64,000 nt of DNA, from NCBI GenBank assembly GCA_964448285.1, contig CAYUWG010000004.1, positions 1 to 64,000 of the forward strand, given 5' to 3'. The notes under the pieces are model-generated. The model was not told the DNA's origin. It saw nothing but the letters and a program-made list of their open reading frames with translations, and did not search any database. Shown here piece by piece: positions 53,789 through 62,531 of this stretch. The translations under genes were made by a program, and so were the position numbers. Position 1 is the first letter of the stretch. Every line of letters begins with the position of its first letter. This DNA is from CAYUWG01 sp964448285. Its GTDB lineage: Bacteria; Bacteroidota; Ignavibacteria; SZUA-365.

Positions 53789-54136
53789 TTAGTTCGTAGC
53801 GTACCGGACTATTTCTGCGAAAGCGTTCGTGTCATTCACTGCGATATCAGCAAGCACTTTGCGATTGATATCGATGTTCTTTTCAGAGAGTCCGTGAATG
53901 AGTTTCGAATAGGAGGTTCCATGAACGCGCGCCGCAGCATTGATGCGAGCGATCCAAAGCTGGCGAAACGTTCGTTTCTTGGCTCGACGATCCCGATACG
54001 CATACTGCAATCCTTTATCGACGTGGTGCTTTGCAACAGTGTATATCTTGCTTCTCCCCGCAACCATGCCTTTCGCGCGGTCGAGTATTTTCTTTCGTCT
54101 GCGATGTGATGCGACTTTATTTTTTGAACGTGGCAT
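53789..54136 (-). CDS. rplT: Ribosomal protein L20
   Basis: The 115-residue L20 is fully recognisable (MPRSKNKVASHRRRKKIL, FRQLWIARINAAARVHGTSYS, LADIAVNDTNAFAEIV). It is an early assembly protein of the 50S subunit and in several bacteria represses its own operon. It follows rpmI by 19 bp, in the conserved infC-rpmI-rplT order. Confidence 0.97.
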   Translation of the reverse strand: MPRSKNKVASHRRRKKILDRAKGMVAGRSKIYTVAKHHVDKGLQYAYRDRRAKKRTFRQLWIARINAAARVHGTSYSKLIHGLSEKNIDINRKVLADIAVNDTNAFAEIVRYATN

Positions 54137-54155
54137 TGAGATTTATCCTTCGAGT

Positions 54156-54350
54156 TTATCCGAGCACGAGTCTTTTCATTTGAGCGGTTTGGGTTGAATC
54201 GACCATGGTCGCGCTGCGGAGATTCCTTTTGCGCTTGGTCGATTTCTTTGTAAGGATGTGGCTGCGATACGCCTTTTCCCTCTTCAGTTTGCCGGAACCG
54301 GTAACTTTGAACCGCTTCTTAGCTCCGGATTTTCCTTTGTATTTAGGCAT
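54156..54350 (-). CDS. rpmI: Ribosomal protein L35
   Basis: The 64-residue protein has the L35 pattern MPKYKGKSGAKKRFKVTGSG and the basic KAYRSHILTKKSTKRKRNLR segment. It lies between infC (81 bp upstream) and rplT. Confidence 0.96.
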   Translation of the reverse strand: MPKYKGKSGAKKRFKVTGSGKLKREKAYRSHILTKKSTKRKRNLRSATMVDSTQTAQMKRLVLG

Positions 54351-54431
54351 GATACCTCTGTTGTGTTATTGCTTTGAAAAAGTATTTCTCACTCATCTGT
54401 TTCAATCAAACCGTGACAAATATACGGAATC

Positions 54432-54989
54432 TCAAGAGGCTTCCACTTTCTTCGTCTGCGTTTTGATTTTCTTTTTGTCGGGCGAGAAGATGGCGATCAT
54501 CGAACGGCCTTCCATGTTCGGTTCACGTTCGACTATAGCCAAATCTTCCAACTGTTCTTTGAATTTCTCAAGCAACTTCAGTCCGAATTCCTGATGCGCC
54601 ATTTGACGACCGCGAAAAACGACCGATGCTTTCACCTTGTTGCCATCGATGAGAAACTGCCGCGCATGGCGAACCTTGAAGTCGAAGTCGTGTGTGTCTG
54701 TGTTCGGATGAAACCGCACTTCCTTTACGAGAATGATCTGTTGCCGTTTGCGCTGAAGCTTTTCCCTTTTCTGTTGTTCGTACTTGAACTTGCCGTAGTC
54801 CATGATCCGGCAGACCGGCGGTTTTGCTTGCGGAGCGATTTCAACTAAATCCAGCTCCTTTTCGCTTGCGATTTTTCGAGCTTTCGATACGGGGACAATC
54901 CCAATCTGCTCGCCGTCCGGTCCTATGAGGCGACATTCCTTGCCTGTAATTTCTTCGTTTGTCCGGACTCTGTTCTGCTTGTTATTCGT
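54432..54989 (-). CDS. infC: Translation initiation factor IF-3, probable ACG start
   Basis: IF-3 keeps the 30S subunit free and checks the start codon. The 185-residue product shows RVRTNEEITGKECRLIGPDG at the N-terminus, a linker and YGKFKYEQQKREKLQ in the C-domain, and the usual end (SPDKKKIKTQTKKVEAS). Upstream of the NEEI motif the frame is closed by TAA at 55008-55010. The 17 codons in between include no ATG, GTG, TTG, CTG, ATT, ATC or ATA. GGAGGT lies at 54999-55004, and ACG at 54987-54989 is 9 bases away and in frame. I therefore place the start there. It is the usual operon position after thrS, 23 bp after that gene's stop. Confidence 0.9.
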   Translation of the reverse strand, partial: TNNKQNRVRTNEEITGKECRLIGPDGEQIGIVPVSKARKIASEKELDLVEIAPQAKPPVCRIMDYGKFKYEQQKREKLQRKRQQIILVKEVRFHPNTDTHDFDFKVRHARQFLIDGNKVKASVVFRGRQMAHQEFGLKLLEKFKEQLEDLAIVEREPNMEGRSMIAIFSPDKKKIKTQTKKVEAS

Positions 54990-55012
54990 GCTCGTGTGAC
55001 CTCCAGATTATG

Positions 55013-56929
55013 TTAATGACGATTTTGAATTCGATGATGCAACAGTTCGGTGAATTCCGCAAGAGGCATGATGCCCTGGTCCCCTTCTCTATGCTTGCGT
55101 ACGGAAACGCTGTTGCTTGCCCTCTCCTTCTCACCGATAACTGCCATGAACGGAATTTTGTGTGTCTCCCAATCGCGAATCTTATAGCCGATCTTTTCAC
55201 TTCTCGTATCGAAGATGCTGCGAATACCGGCATGTTTCAGTTGTTCATGGACGTGGGAAGCATGATCATGAAATTGATCGCTGATCGTAAGAACAGCGAC
55301 CTGAATCGGTGAGAGCCAAAGAGGAAAGGCTCCGGCAAAGTGCTCGATGAGCACGCCGATAAAGCGCTCGAACGAACCCATGATTGCGCGATGGATCATG
55401 ACAGGGCGCTTGCGGTCGTTTTTCTCATCGATGTATTCGAGTTGAAAACGCTCCGGCATCTGGAAATCGAGTTGGATGGTTGCCAACTGCCATGAGCGTT
55501 GAAGGGCGTCTCGAATGGAGATGTCGATCTTCGGTCCGTAAAATGCACCGTCACCGTGATTCACCTTGTATGTGATGCTATTTGCATCCAGTGCTTCGGC
55601 AAGACTTTTTTCGGCCTGATCCCAGAGTGCCGGATCACCCATGGCGTCCTTCGGTCTGGTTGATAGCGCGTAGCTTGGCTCGAACTGAAAAATCCGGTAA
55701 AAGGCATCGACGAGATGCAACAGGTTCGTTATTTCAGAAAGAATCTGATCAGGTCGAAGGAAAATGTGCGCGTCGTCCATGTGAAACTGCCGCACGCGGA
55801 ACATGCCATTGAGCGCACCGGAAAGTTCATTGCGATGATTGCGTCCGAACTCGCTGTAGCGCAATGGAAGGTCCCGGTAGCTCCGCACTTTGTGCCGATA
55901 GACATAGGTGCTTTCCGGACAATTCATGGGCTTGAGGCTATAGGTTTCCTGTTCCGCTTCGATGAGAAACATGTTCTCCTGATAATGATCCCAGTGCCCT
56001 GATTGCTGCCACAACTGCTTCTTCACGAGTATCGGCGTGAGGATTTCTTCATAACCGGCCGAATCCAGCAACTCCCGAATCAGCTTTTCCATTTCGCGGA
56101 AAAGAATCATTCCGCGTGGAAGCCAGAAAGGCGCACCCGGCGCAATGTCATGGAACGTAAAGAGTTCCAACTCACGACCTAACTTTCGATGGTCACGCTT
56201 ACGCGCTTCTTCAAGCAGGTGAAGATGTTCTTCCAAATCTTTCTTCTTAGGAAACGAGATGCCGTAGATGCGTTGCATCTGCTTGTTTTTCGCGTCGCCT
56301 TTCCAATAACTACCGGAGACATGAAGAAGCTTGACGTACTTAATGCGGCCAGCTGATGGAAGATGTGGGCCGCGACAGAGATCCGTGAACGTTCCTTCAG
56401 AATAACAACTGATCGTCTCTGTATCCTCGTTGATTTCGGAGAGGATTTCCTGCTTGTACTGGTCTCCTTTTTCCATGAAAAAGGCAAGAGCTTCCTTCTT
56501 GCTCATTTCCTTTCGCGTGAAGGGCGTGTCCTCCTTCGCGAGTTGCATCATACGCTCTTCGATCTTTCGAAGGTCGTCTTCCAAGATGACATGATCGACA
56601 TCGATGTCATAGTAGAATCCACCTTCGATAGCCGGACCGACACCAAATTTTGCACCGGGGTACAAATCTTCGACTGCATGCGCCATGAGATGGCTCGTAC
56701 TATGCCAATAGACCGCCTTCCCATCTTCATCTTTGAATGTGACGATTTGAACTTCAGCATCCTCAGCGATAGGACGGTTCAAATCGAATGCTTTGCCGTT
56801 CACTTTCACGATAAGCGCTTCATCCGCGAGTCGCGGGCTGATTGACTGTGCAATCTCCAATCCGGTAACGCCGGACGGGAAGTCTTTTGAGTCGCCATTT
56901 GGAAAGGTTATTTGGACCGTTGATGCCAT
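55013..56929 (-). CDS. thrS: Threonyl-tRNA synthetase
   Basis: The 638-residue enzyme has the TGS domain (MASTVQITFPNGDSKDFPSG), the second additional domain and the class II core. In the core are the zinc-site segments LKPMNCPEST, FHMDDAHIFLRP and MIHRAIMGSFERF, and a C-terminal anticodon domain follows. The ATG at 56929 is chosen; the longer frame to 56980 runs through a terminator hairpin (56953-56977). It is the first gene of the translation operon thrS-infC-rpmI-rplT-pheS-pheT. Confidence 0.95.
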   Translation of the reverse strand: MASTVQITFPNGDSKDFPSGVTGLEIAQSISPRLADEALIVKVNGKAFDLNRPIAEDAEVQIVTFKDEDGKAVYWHSTSHLMAHAVEDLYPGAKFGVGPAIEGGFYYDIDVDHVILEDDLRKIEERMMQLAKEDTPFTRKEMSKKEALAFFMEKGDQYKQEILSEINEDTETISCYSEGTFTDLCRGPHLPSAGRIKYVKLLHVSGSYWKGDAKNKQMQRIYGISFPKKKDLEEHLHLLEEARKRDHRKLGRELELFTFHDIAPGAPFWLPRGMILFREMEKLIRELLDSAGYEEILTPILVKKQLWQQSGHWDHYQENMFLIEAEQETYSLKPMNCPESTYVYRHKVRSYRDLPLRYSEFGRNHRNELSGALNGMFRVRQFHMDDAHIFLRPDQILSEITNLLHLVDAFYRIFQFEPSYALSTRPKDAMGDPALWDQAEKSLAEALDANSITYKVNHGDGAFYGPKIDISIRDALQRSWQLATIQLDFQMPERFQLEYIDEKNDRKRPVMIHRAIMGSFERFIGVLIEHFAGAFPLWLSPIQVAVLTISDQFHDHASHVHEQLKHAGIRSIFDTRSEKIGYKIRDWETHKIPFMAVIGEKERASNSVSVRKHREGDQGIMPLAEFTELLHHRIQNRH

Positions 56930-56952
56930 GAGTGGTTCGTGATTTATAATGA

Positions 56953-56977
56953 AAAAATCGGATGCTCTCCGATTTTT
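56953..56977 (-). terminator. Terminator of the tRNA-Val transcript
   Basis: On the minus strand AAAAATCGG and CCGATTTTT form a 9-bp stem with a 7-base loop, ending in T's. It sits between tRNA-Val and thrS and ends the tRNA transcript. Being so A-T rich at its base it is symmetric, but only the minus direction makes sense here. Confidence 0.75.
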
Positions 56978-56987
56978 CACTTCGGTG

Positions 56988-57061
<74 letters not shown>

Positions 57062-57179
57062 GACAAAGCTTGACAAATATACTGCGCCAAGTCCATAAAA
57101 CAATGAAAGTGAGGTTTTTTGGCAAGGATGATTCGAATGAATGGACCCGTTCGGCTTTGGTACGGGTAACAACAAGCGG

Positions 57180-57893
57180 TCAGCCCTTAATAATACGTGC
57201 CATATCCTCAACAGCTTTCGGTAAACCGACAAAGACAGCTTTCGCGATGACGGCATGTCCAATGCTTACTTCATCGATCTCTTGGATGCCGGCGATAAAG
57301 CGTGCATTGAAATAGTTGATGCCGTGTCCTGCGTTAACACCGAGATCGAGAGAGCGAGCGAAGACCGCTGCACTTTTGATTTTTTCAAGGTGCTCCAACA
57401 GTTCCTCTTCACTGCGGGCGCGCGAAAATTCTCCGGTATGGATTTCAATGAAATCAGCATTCACTTCTCTCGCTGCTTCAATCTGTTCATCCAACGGATC
57501 GATGAAAAGACTGACTTCGATTTCTTTATCATGAAGAAACGCGATCGCACGAGCGATCTTTTCCGCGTTCTTCACAACATCGATTCCGCTCTCTGTCGTA
57601 AGCTCTGCTCTGCGTTCGGGAACGAACGTTGCTAATTCCGGAAGAACTTCTACGCAGATACCCAACAGCTCATCGGTGACGGCCATTTCGAGATCGAGCT
57701 TCGACTTCACCGTTTCCCGTAAAAGTCTCAGGTCGCGATCGTTGATGTGGCGACGGTCTTCCCGCAGGTGGCAGACGATGCCATCCGCACCGTGCAGTTC
57801 ACAGATGTGCGCGGCGGTAACGGGATCCGGTTCGAGTCCTCCGCGTGCTTCTCTCAGAGTTGCGATATGGTCGATGTTGATACAAAGTCGCAT
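57180..57893 (-). CDS. pdxJ: Pyridoxine 5'-phosphate synthase
   Basis: It condenses 1-deoxyxylulose-5-phosphate with 3-amino-2-oxopropyl phosphate to pyridoxine phosphate. The 237-residue TIM-barrel product begins MRLCINIDHIATLREARGG and has the typical DGIVCHLREDRRHI and ELATFVPERRAELTTESG. Near the end it has AGHGINYFNARFIAGIQEID. The DXP substrate is made by Dxs, also encoded in this window. The gene lies between tRNA-Val and a CPBP gene. Confidence 0.96.
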   Translation of the reverse strand: MRLCINIDHIATLREARGGLEPDPVTAAHICELHGADGIVCHLREDRRHINDRDLRLLRETVKSKLDLEMAVTDELLGICVEVLPELATFVPERRAELTTESGIDVVKNAEKIARAIAFLHDKEIEVSLFIDPLDEQIEAAREVNADFIEIHTGEFSRARSEEELLEHLEKIKSAAVFARSLDLGVNAGHGINYFNARFIAGIQEIDEVSIGHAVIAKAVFVGLPKAVEDMARIIKG

Positions 57894-57914
57894 AAAGTTT
57901 TTCCTTGTTTGAAA

Positions 57915-58655
57915 TTAACCGAGCCGCTCGCGTAGAGTGCACGAAAGGTCGATGAAAAGCATGACGCCCCAATGAGTAAGCGCGCAGTACCAAAAGCTCC
58001 GCGTCCGAAATGCCAAGACGCCGAGTGCGATCGCTCCGAGAATCGCACCGAACGTTTCTATCACCGGCTTTCCATTGTGAAGAAGGACAAACGGGATCAT
58101 TTGAATCAGAACAGCGAGAGTCTTACCGGTCGCCTTCTCTAAACCGAAGAGAAGATATCCCCGCCAGATGAATTCCCACCCAATGAAATACAGAACGAAA
58201 AGCAGTTCATACACGATGAATAATCCCCAATCACTCTTGACGATCTGCGCGTGGGGATAGACACGTTGGAATTCCGGCATTCCACTCACGACAATCACGA
58301 TCGGTAACATGACGAGAAGAAACAATCCCGTTGCTCGCAAGCCAAACTTCCAATCACCCAGGCCGAGTCCGAATGCCTTCAGTGGCTTTCGATGAATAAT
58401 GAGAATAACAAGTACAGGCAAAACGAACGAGAGAATGAACTCGCTGAGAAACCAAAACGCATGTTCGTAAAGAGAATACCATTCGAGATGCCCGACCTGA
58501 TCGAAGAACTCTTTGCGAAAGAAGCGTTTGCTTCCGTAGTAAAAGGATAAAACAGCGAGAACAGCCGTGGCGAGTAATGCGATAGCGCCGTCCCTGTCTG
58601 ATTGTCGAACCTCACGAATCAGCGAAGTGAGTTCGGCCCGAGCGTTCGGTACCAT
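57915..58655 (-). CDS. CPBP-family intramembrane metalloprotease-like protein
   Basis: The 246-residue membrane protein has about six hydrophobic segments and a CPBP (Abi) domain in the second half. The first motif is GWEFIWRGYL. The canonical EExxxR reads W-E-F-I-W-R, so Glu161 and Arg165 are present but the first Glu is Trp160. His193 (FVLLHNGKP) and His228 (ALTHWG) are the other ligands. This variant occurs in the family and its activity is uncertain. It is 9 bp after the PorV-like gene. Confidence 0.8.
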   Translation of the reverse strand: MVPNARAELTSLIREVRQSDRDGAIALLATAVLAVLSFYYGSKRFFRKEFFDQVGHLEWYSLYEHAFWFLSEFILSFVLPVLVILIIHRKPLKAFGLGLGDWKFGLRATGLFLLVMLPIVIVVSGMPEFQRVYPHAQIVKSDWGLFIVYELLFVLYFIGWEFIWRGYLLFGLEKATGKTLAVLIQMIPFVLLHNGKPVIETFGAILGAIALGVLAFRTRSFWYCALTHWGVMLFIDLSCTLRERLG

Positions 58656-58664
58656 GATGTGATA

Positions 58665-59606
58665 TTAGAATGTCGTGCTTATTCCAACGCGGTGCAGGGA
58701 TCCGATTTCACCGAACGAAGAAAAGGCGTAATCGAATTGATACGACGCGATGTTCAATCCAATTCCGCCGGAAAAGCCCGCGAGTCCGGCCTTCGTTCCG
58801 ATCTTCAATTCAGAGCGCATCTCATTGAAATACCCGAAGCGTGCTTTCAGTACTTCAGAGAGGGTAAACTCCCCGCCAATTGAGAATGCCTTGAAGCGCT
58901 CGAAGAAGGAATCGCGGTCTTCATTGAGCTTGTGAAAATTGAGCATGATGTTCAACGGAAGGTGCTCGAGTTTCTTCCCGACTCCAAGTTTGATGTCCAA
59001 TGGTAACGACTCTTTGTCCTTTCCGAAGGTGCTGAGCTGTGTCCCGAGATTCAATACACTGAGGCCAATGACGATTTCTTGTTCGGGGATGCTATAGCTT
59101 GCTCCAACATCGATTGCGATACCAGACGCAGTGAACTCTGCAAGTTGGGAATGAATGTACTTCACGGAGCCACCGTAGTGAAGATTTTCGTAATGATCTC
59201 CATACGACACGTTGATCGCGAGATCCGATGCCCCGAACGAACCGTTGACGTTGCCGGCTTTGTCCGTCCGATCCTGCGTACCGTAGTTCATATACACGAC
59301 ACCGGCGCCGATCCAACCGATGTTTTCAACCTGCTGAACATAGGTCGCATAGCCTGCATTCACATCGAGTAAGTGCTTGAGAAAGCCTACTGCGACAGAA
59401 CGTCCCTGAACGGTACTCAACGCACCCGGATTGATAAACATCGATGCCGGATCGTTTTTTATCGTAAGGAATGTGTTTCCCAAGCCTCCAGCTCGTGCAC
59501 TCATTGGCAAGCGCAGAAAATCGAATGCCGTGACATCACCGCCGGCTTGCGCGGTAAAGAGCATGATCGGAAGGATGGAGATGACGAGAGATCGAAATGG
59601 TATCAT
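58665..59606 (-). CDS. PorV/PorQ-family outer-membrane protein
   Basis: The 313-residue product has a signal peptide (MIPFRSLVISILPIMLFTAQ) and the PorV/PorQ motif SARAGGLGNTFLTIKNDPASMFINPGALS. A series of beta-strands follows and the protein ends in an aromatic residue (HRVGISTTF). PorQ-type proteins belong to the type IX secretion system in Bacteroidota, and related proteins occur more widely in the FCB group. No other T9SS genes are in this window, so a T9SS role is unproven. Confidence 0.8.
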   Translation of the reverse strand: MIPFRSLVISILPIMLFTAQAGGDVTAFDFLRLPMSARAGGLGNTFLTIKNDPASMFINPGALSTVQGRSVAVGFLKHLLDVNAGYATYVQQVENIGWIGAGVVYMNYGTQDRTDKAGNVNGSFGASDLAINVSYGDHYENLHYGGSVKYIHSQLAEFTASGIAIDVGASYSIPEQEIVIGLSVLNLGTQLSTFGKDKESLPLDIKLGVGKKLEHLPLNIMLNFHKLNEDRDSFFERFKAFSIGGEFTLSEVLKARFGYFNEMRSELKIGTKAGLAGFSGGIGLNIASYQFDYAFSSFGEIGSLHRVGISTTF

Positions 59607-59664
59607 GGCTTTTTCCTCATTGGCGATACGAATGTAGAAAGCATGAGCGGTGTGTGCAAGGTAG

Positions 59665-60639
59665 TTATTCGTTTCCCCGAGATAAAGGGATCACTCTATC
59701 CAATGCATCGCTGTATCCCCGAATAAGTAGCTTTACGACTTCTTCGGCGGGGAGAATGTCCTTGATCAAGCCAGAGGATTGCCCTGCTTCGAATTCGCCT
59801 TCCTCAAGATTTCCTTCAAAGATTCCCAGACGTTCCCGCCTTTTTCCTAAAAGCATCAATTGCTCTTCTTTCGTCGCACCGCGTTGCTCCGCTTCAACCG
59901 CTCGTCGTGCAAACGGCGACTGTCGGATCAATCGAACCGGAGCGACTTTCTTCAATGTCAGAACTGTATCGGCATCATTCGCGTCAACAACGAGCTGCTT
60001 GTAAACAGCGTTCGATGATGATTCAATCGTTGCGGCGAAACGGGTTCCAATCTGAACACCTTCCGCACCGAGCGCGAGCGCTGCAAGAATGCCCCGGCCA
60101 TCTGCAATGCCGCCGGCTGCTATGACGGGGATTGACACGGCATCCACGACCTGAGGGACGAGACACAACGTGGTGATTTCATCCATGCCGTTGTGCCCGC
60201 CTGCTTCGAATCCTTCTGCTACGACTGCATCGCAGCCTTCCGACTGCGCTTTGAGAGCATGTTTCACTGAAGGAACGACATGAACGACGACGCAGCCAGC
60301 CGCTTTCAAGGGAGCGAGAAGTTTCCCAGGATGCCCTGCAGAAGTGAATACGAAGTGGATGCGCTCCTCTATCGCGGTTCTCGCTAACTCCTCTGAATCG
60401 CCACGCATGATTGGGATATTGACAGCGATGGGTTTATCCGTTTGTGCATGCGCTTTGCGGATATGTTCTCGCAGCAAATCCGGTTTCATCGAGCCGGCGC
60501 CGATGCATCCCAATACTCCACTGTTTGCAGCCGCGACTGCGAGTTTCCAGCCTGATGTCCAAACCATCCCGGCCTGCACGATCGGGTAATCGATACCGAA
60601 TAATTCGGTTATGCGCGTGTGAAAGCGAGGTTTATTCAA
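59665..60639 (-). CDS. Nitronate monooxygenase / FabK-like flavoprotein
   Basis: The 324-residue TIM-barrel flavoenzyme has FGIDYPIVQAGM at the N-terminus, AVNIPIMRG, the active-site AEGFEAGGHNG with His, and PVIAAGGIADGRGILAALALGAEGVQIGTRF (FMN phosphate binding). The family includes enoyl-ACP reductase FabK and nitronate monooxygenase. The AEG-x-E-A-G-G-H pattern is shared, so I cannot decide between them. The acpS gene two genes upstream in the same run favours, but does not prove, a fatty-acid role. Confidence 0.85.
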   Translation of the reverse strand: MNKPRFHTRITELFGIDYPIVQAGMVWTSGWKLAVAAANSGVLGCIGAGSMKPDLLREHIRKAHAQTDKPIAVNIPIMRGDSEELARTAIEERIHFVFTSAGHPGKLLAPLKAAGCVVVHVVPSVKHALKAQSEGCDAVVAEGFEAGGHNGMDEITTLCLVPQVVDAVSIPVIAAGGIADGRGILAALALGAEGVQIGTRFAATIESSSNAVYKQLVVDANDADTVLTLKKVAPVRLIRQSPFARRAVEAEQRGATKEEQLMLLGKRRERLGIFEGNLEEGEFEAGQSSGLIKDILPAEEVVKLLIRGYSDALDRVIPLSRGNE

Positions 60640-60663
60640 TGATCACCGCATGTTGCTGTATGA

Positions 60664-62124
60664 TCAATAATACTCGAAGTGACAAATGCTGATGCCCTGG
60701 TTGTTGGGACTGGTACCGAGTGTTCGCCAGTTCCTGTAGTACAAAGTTTTGTTGTTCGTCTTCACCGAGCCGTATAATCCAGCGCGCACAGCGTCAAGGT
60801 AAAGATCGAAAGCATTGATCCCGAATGTATTGAGCGCCGGTACAGCAACCGGTCCGGTACCGTCGGTATTATTTGCTCCATGGTCGAACAGAAATATCAT
60901 AAAGGTATTCGAACCTTGTTGACCGCTTCCAGGAGTCGGGGCTGTCCCTGCGTTTATAATGCTTACCGTTCTCTCATTGAGATCACCGATTTCCGCGGTT
61001 ACGTGAGATTGATCACGGCCGTTGTACAAAGCCTGATACGGACTGTGAACAAGTGTAATCGCACTCTTATCGTTCATCACCAACCCTTGCAAAACGCCCT
61101 GCACATATGCACTTCCACCAGATTTCGGCAGCATTCGCACACGCTCGAAGTAGCTGTTCTCTCGCCACGTTTGTTTGTAGATGTGGGTTTCGTGATACCC
61201 AGTCGCTACGCCGTTCACTTCAAGTGAGGAAATCGGTCTTACCGTATCGGCAAAAGAATAGTAGCCGTTAGGATCAGTTTTAACATCTCTCCAAAAGCCA
61301 TTACTCTGCCTTCCACCCGTTGCAGGTTCGATATAGAGAAAACGCACCGTGGAGTTCGGTATAGGCGTATTATCGAACATGCTGATGAGACGACCTTTGA
61401 TAGAATACGTTCTCAGAAGTTGTGTCGCTGGAATCTTCGTTACTGCAGCATCTTTACCGTTGAAGAATTTGTGGATACCCGCAAATGCTTCACCGGAAGC
61501 CAGCAATTGCTGGTGGTCGAGATTGTTCACTTGCTTGTTGTCGGCACCGGTCAGCGTTCCTTTGTTCGCATCACCGTTTTGTGTGACATCCTGTCCGTTG
61601 CTTCTATACGTAATGTATTTCACAGGTCCGGGCGTCAATGAGCCATTACGGGTTAAAGATAAATCGAAAACGCCGCCGAGAAACGCAGTGTGCGCGACCC
61701 TGTCGTTCCCATCCAACTTCGTGATATAATACTGCACTGCCTGAGAGCCGATCCCGTGTGAAATAACGTCAACCCGACTGCTGCCCGTCGCCTGTATTAC
61801 CGCGTTGACTTTCGCTTGAAGTTGCGTCGCCATTTTCTGCACATCGGCACTTGACCCTGTGATGTAGCTTTCAAAATCGAACGCATGAAGTTGTGTTTCG
61901 GTATATCCATTCAAGAGGAATAATTGACTCATGGGAACCCACGCATCTGCAGCTTCAAGAAATCCATGTGCAAATACTATGGGGCGAACGGCGTCATTTA
62001 CGGTCGTATCAACCGGGTTCGGCGGTGGCGAGACCGGATCATCGTCTTTCGAGCAACCGTTCGTGAACAGGCCGATCGTGACAATGAGAGATGCAATAGT
62101 GAATCTGAGTCTGATGTGCTGCAT
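60664..62124 (-). CDS. Lipase-like alpha/beta-hydrolase lipoprotein, nucleophile replaced
   Basis: The 486-residue product is a lipoprotein: MQHIRLRFTIASLIVTIGLF followed by TNGC (Cys24) and SKDDD. The ATG at 62124 has GGAG upstream; an open frame to 62157 lacks it. An alpha/beta-hydrolase domain is clear (RPIVFAHGFLEAADAWVPM, RVDVISHGIGSQAVQYY). The nucleophile elbow, normally G-x-S-x-G, reads S122-H-G124-I-G126, so the Ser position is Gly. Residues about 250-340 resemble a carboxypeptidase-regulatory-like beta domain (STVRFLYIEPATGG, DPNGYYSFADTVRP). It is probably a non-catalytic surface protein, or uses another residue. Confidence 0.75.
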   Translation of the reverse strand: MQHIRLRFTIASLIVTIGLFTNGCSKDDDPVSPPPNPVDTTVNDAVRPIVFAHGFLEAADAWVPMSQLFLLNGYTETQLHAFDFESYITGSSADVQKMATQLQAKVNAVIQATGSSRVDVISHGIGSQAVQYYITKLDGNDRVAHTAFLGGVFDLSLTRNGSLTPGPVKYITYRSNGQDVTQNGDANKGTLTGADNKQVNNLDHQQLLASGEAFAGIHKFFNGKDAAVTKIPATQLLRTYSIKGRLISMFDNTPIPNSTVRFLYIEPATGGRQSNGFWRDVKTDPNGYYSFADTVRPISSLEVNGVATGYHETHIYKQTWRENSYFERVRMLPKSGGSAYVQGVLQGLVMNDKSAITLVHSPYQALYNGRDQSHVTAEIGDLNERTVSIINAGTAPTPGSGQQGSNTFMIFLFDHGANNTDGTGPVAVPALNTFGINAFDLYLDAVRAGLYGSVKTNNKTLYYRNWRTLGTSPNNQGISICHFEYY

Positions 62125-62153
62125 GATTACTCCGAATATGTTTTTGTGTAGGA

Positions 62154-62531
62154 TCATTTCTCTTGAATGACAACCAAAGCAGTGACATAGGTTGCAGTGT
62201 GGGAAATAGACAGAAGGACCGTCCTATTTTCAGCGAACTCCTTCATCGCGTTATGCATGACAATCGTAGGCTGACCGGATGGGGCTTTGGTCACCTCAAC
62301 ATCCTTCCATCGAAAGTTCTTCGCCCATCCCGTTCCAATCGCTTTCCCGAATGCTTCTTTCGCAGCAAAGCGCGCAGCAAAATGCTGAGCCGGGTTTTGT
62401 TTGGATGCGCAGTACTCATATTCCGCTTGTGTAAAAATGCGTGACGTGAATGCATCACCCCATTGATAAACCATCCGCGATATCCGGGAAATCTCTTCGA
62501 TATCGATGCCGATACCGTACAAATGACTCAT
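62154..62531 (-). CDS. acpS: Holo-[acyl-carrier-protein] synthase
   Basis: It attaches phosphopantetheine to apo-ACP. The 125-residue AcpS shows YGIGIDIEEISRI (metal-binding Asp) and HFAARFAAKEAFGKAIGTG, with LLSISHTATYVTALVV at the C-terminus. Its ATG overlaps the stop of the HAD gene (ATGA). Confidence 0.95.
   Translation of the reverse strand: MSHLYGIGIDIEEISRISRMVYQWGDAFTSRIFTQAEYEYCASKQNPAQHFAARFAAKEAFGKAIGTGWAKNFRWKDVEVTKAPSGQPTIVMHNAMKEFAENRTVLLSISHTATYVTALVVIQEK

Noticed and set aside
54432..54803. infC starting at the internal ATG at 54803
   Set aside because: This would remove the whole N-terminal domain of IF-3, whose sequence is clearly present upstream in frame.
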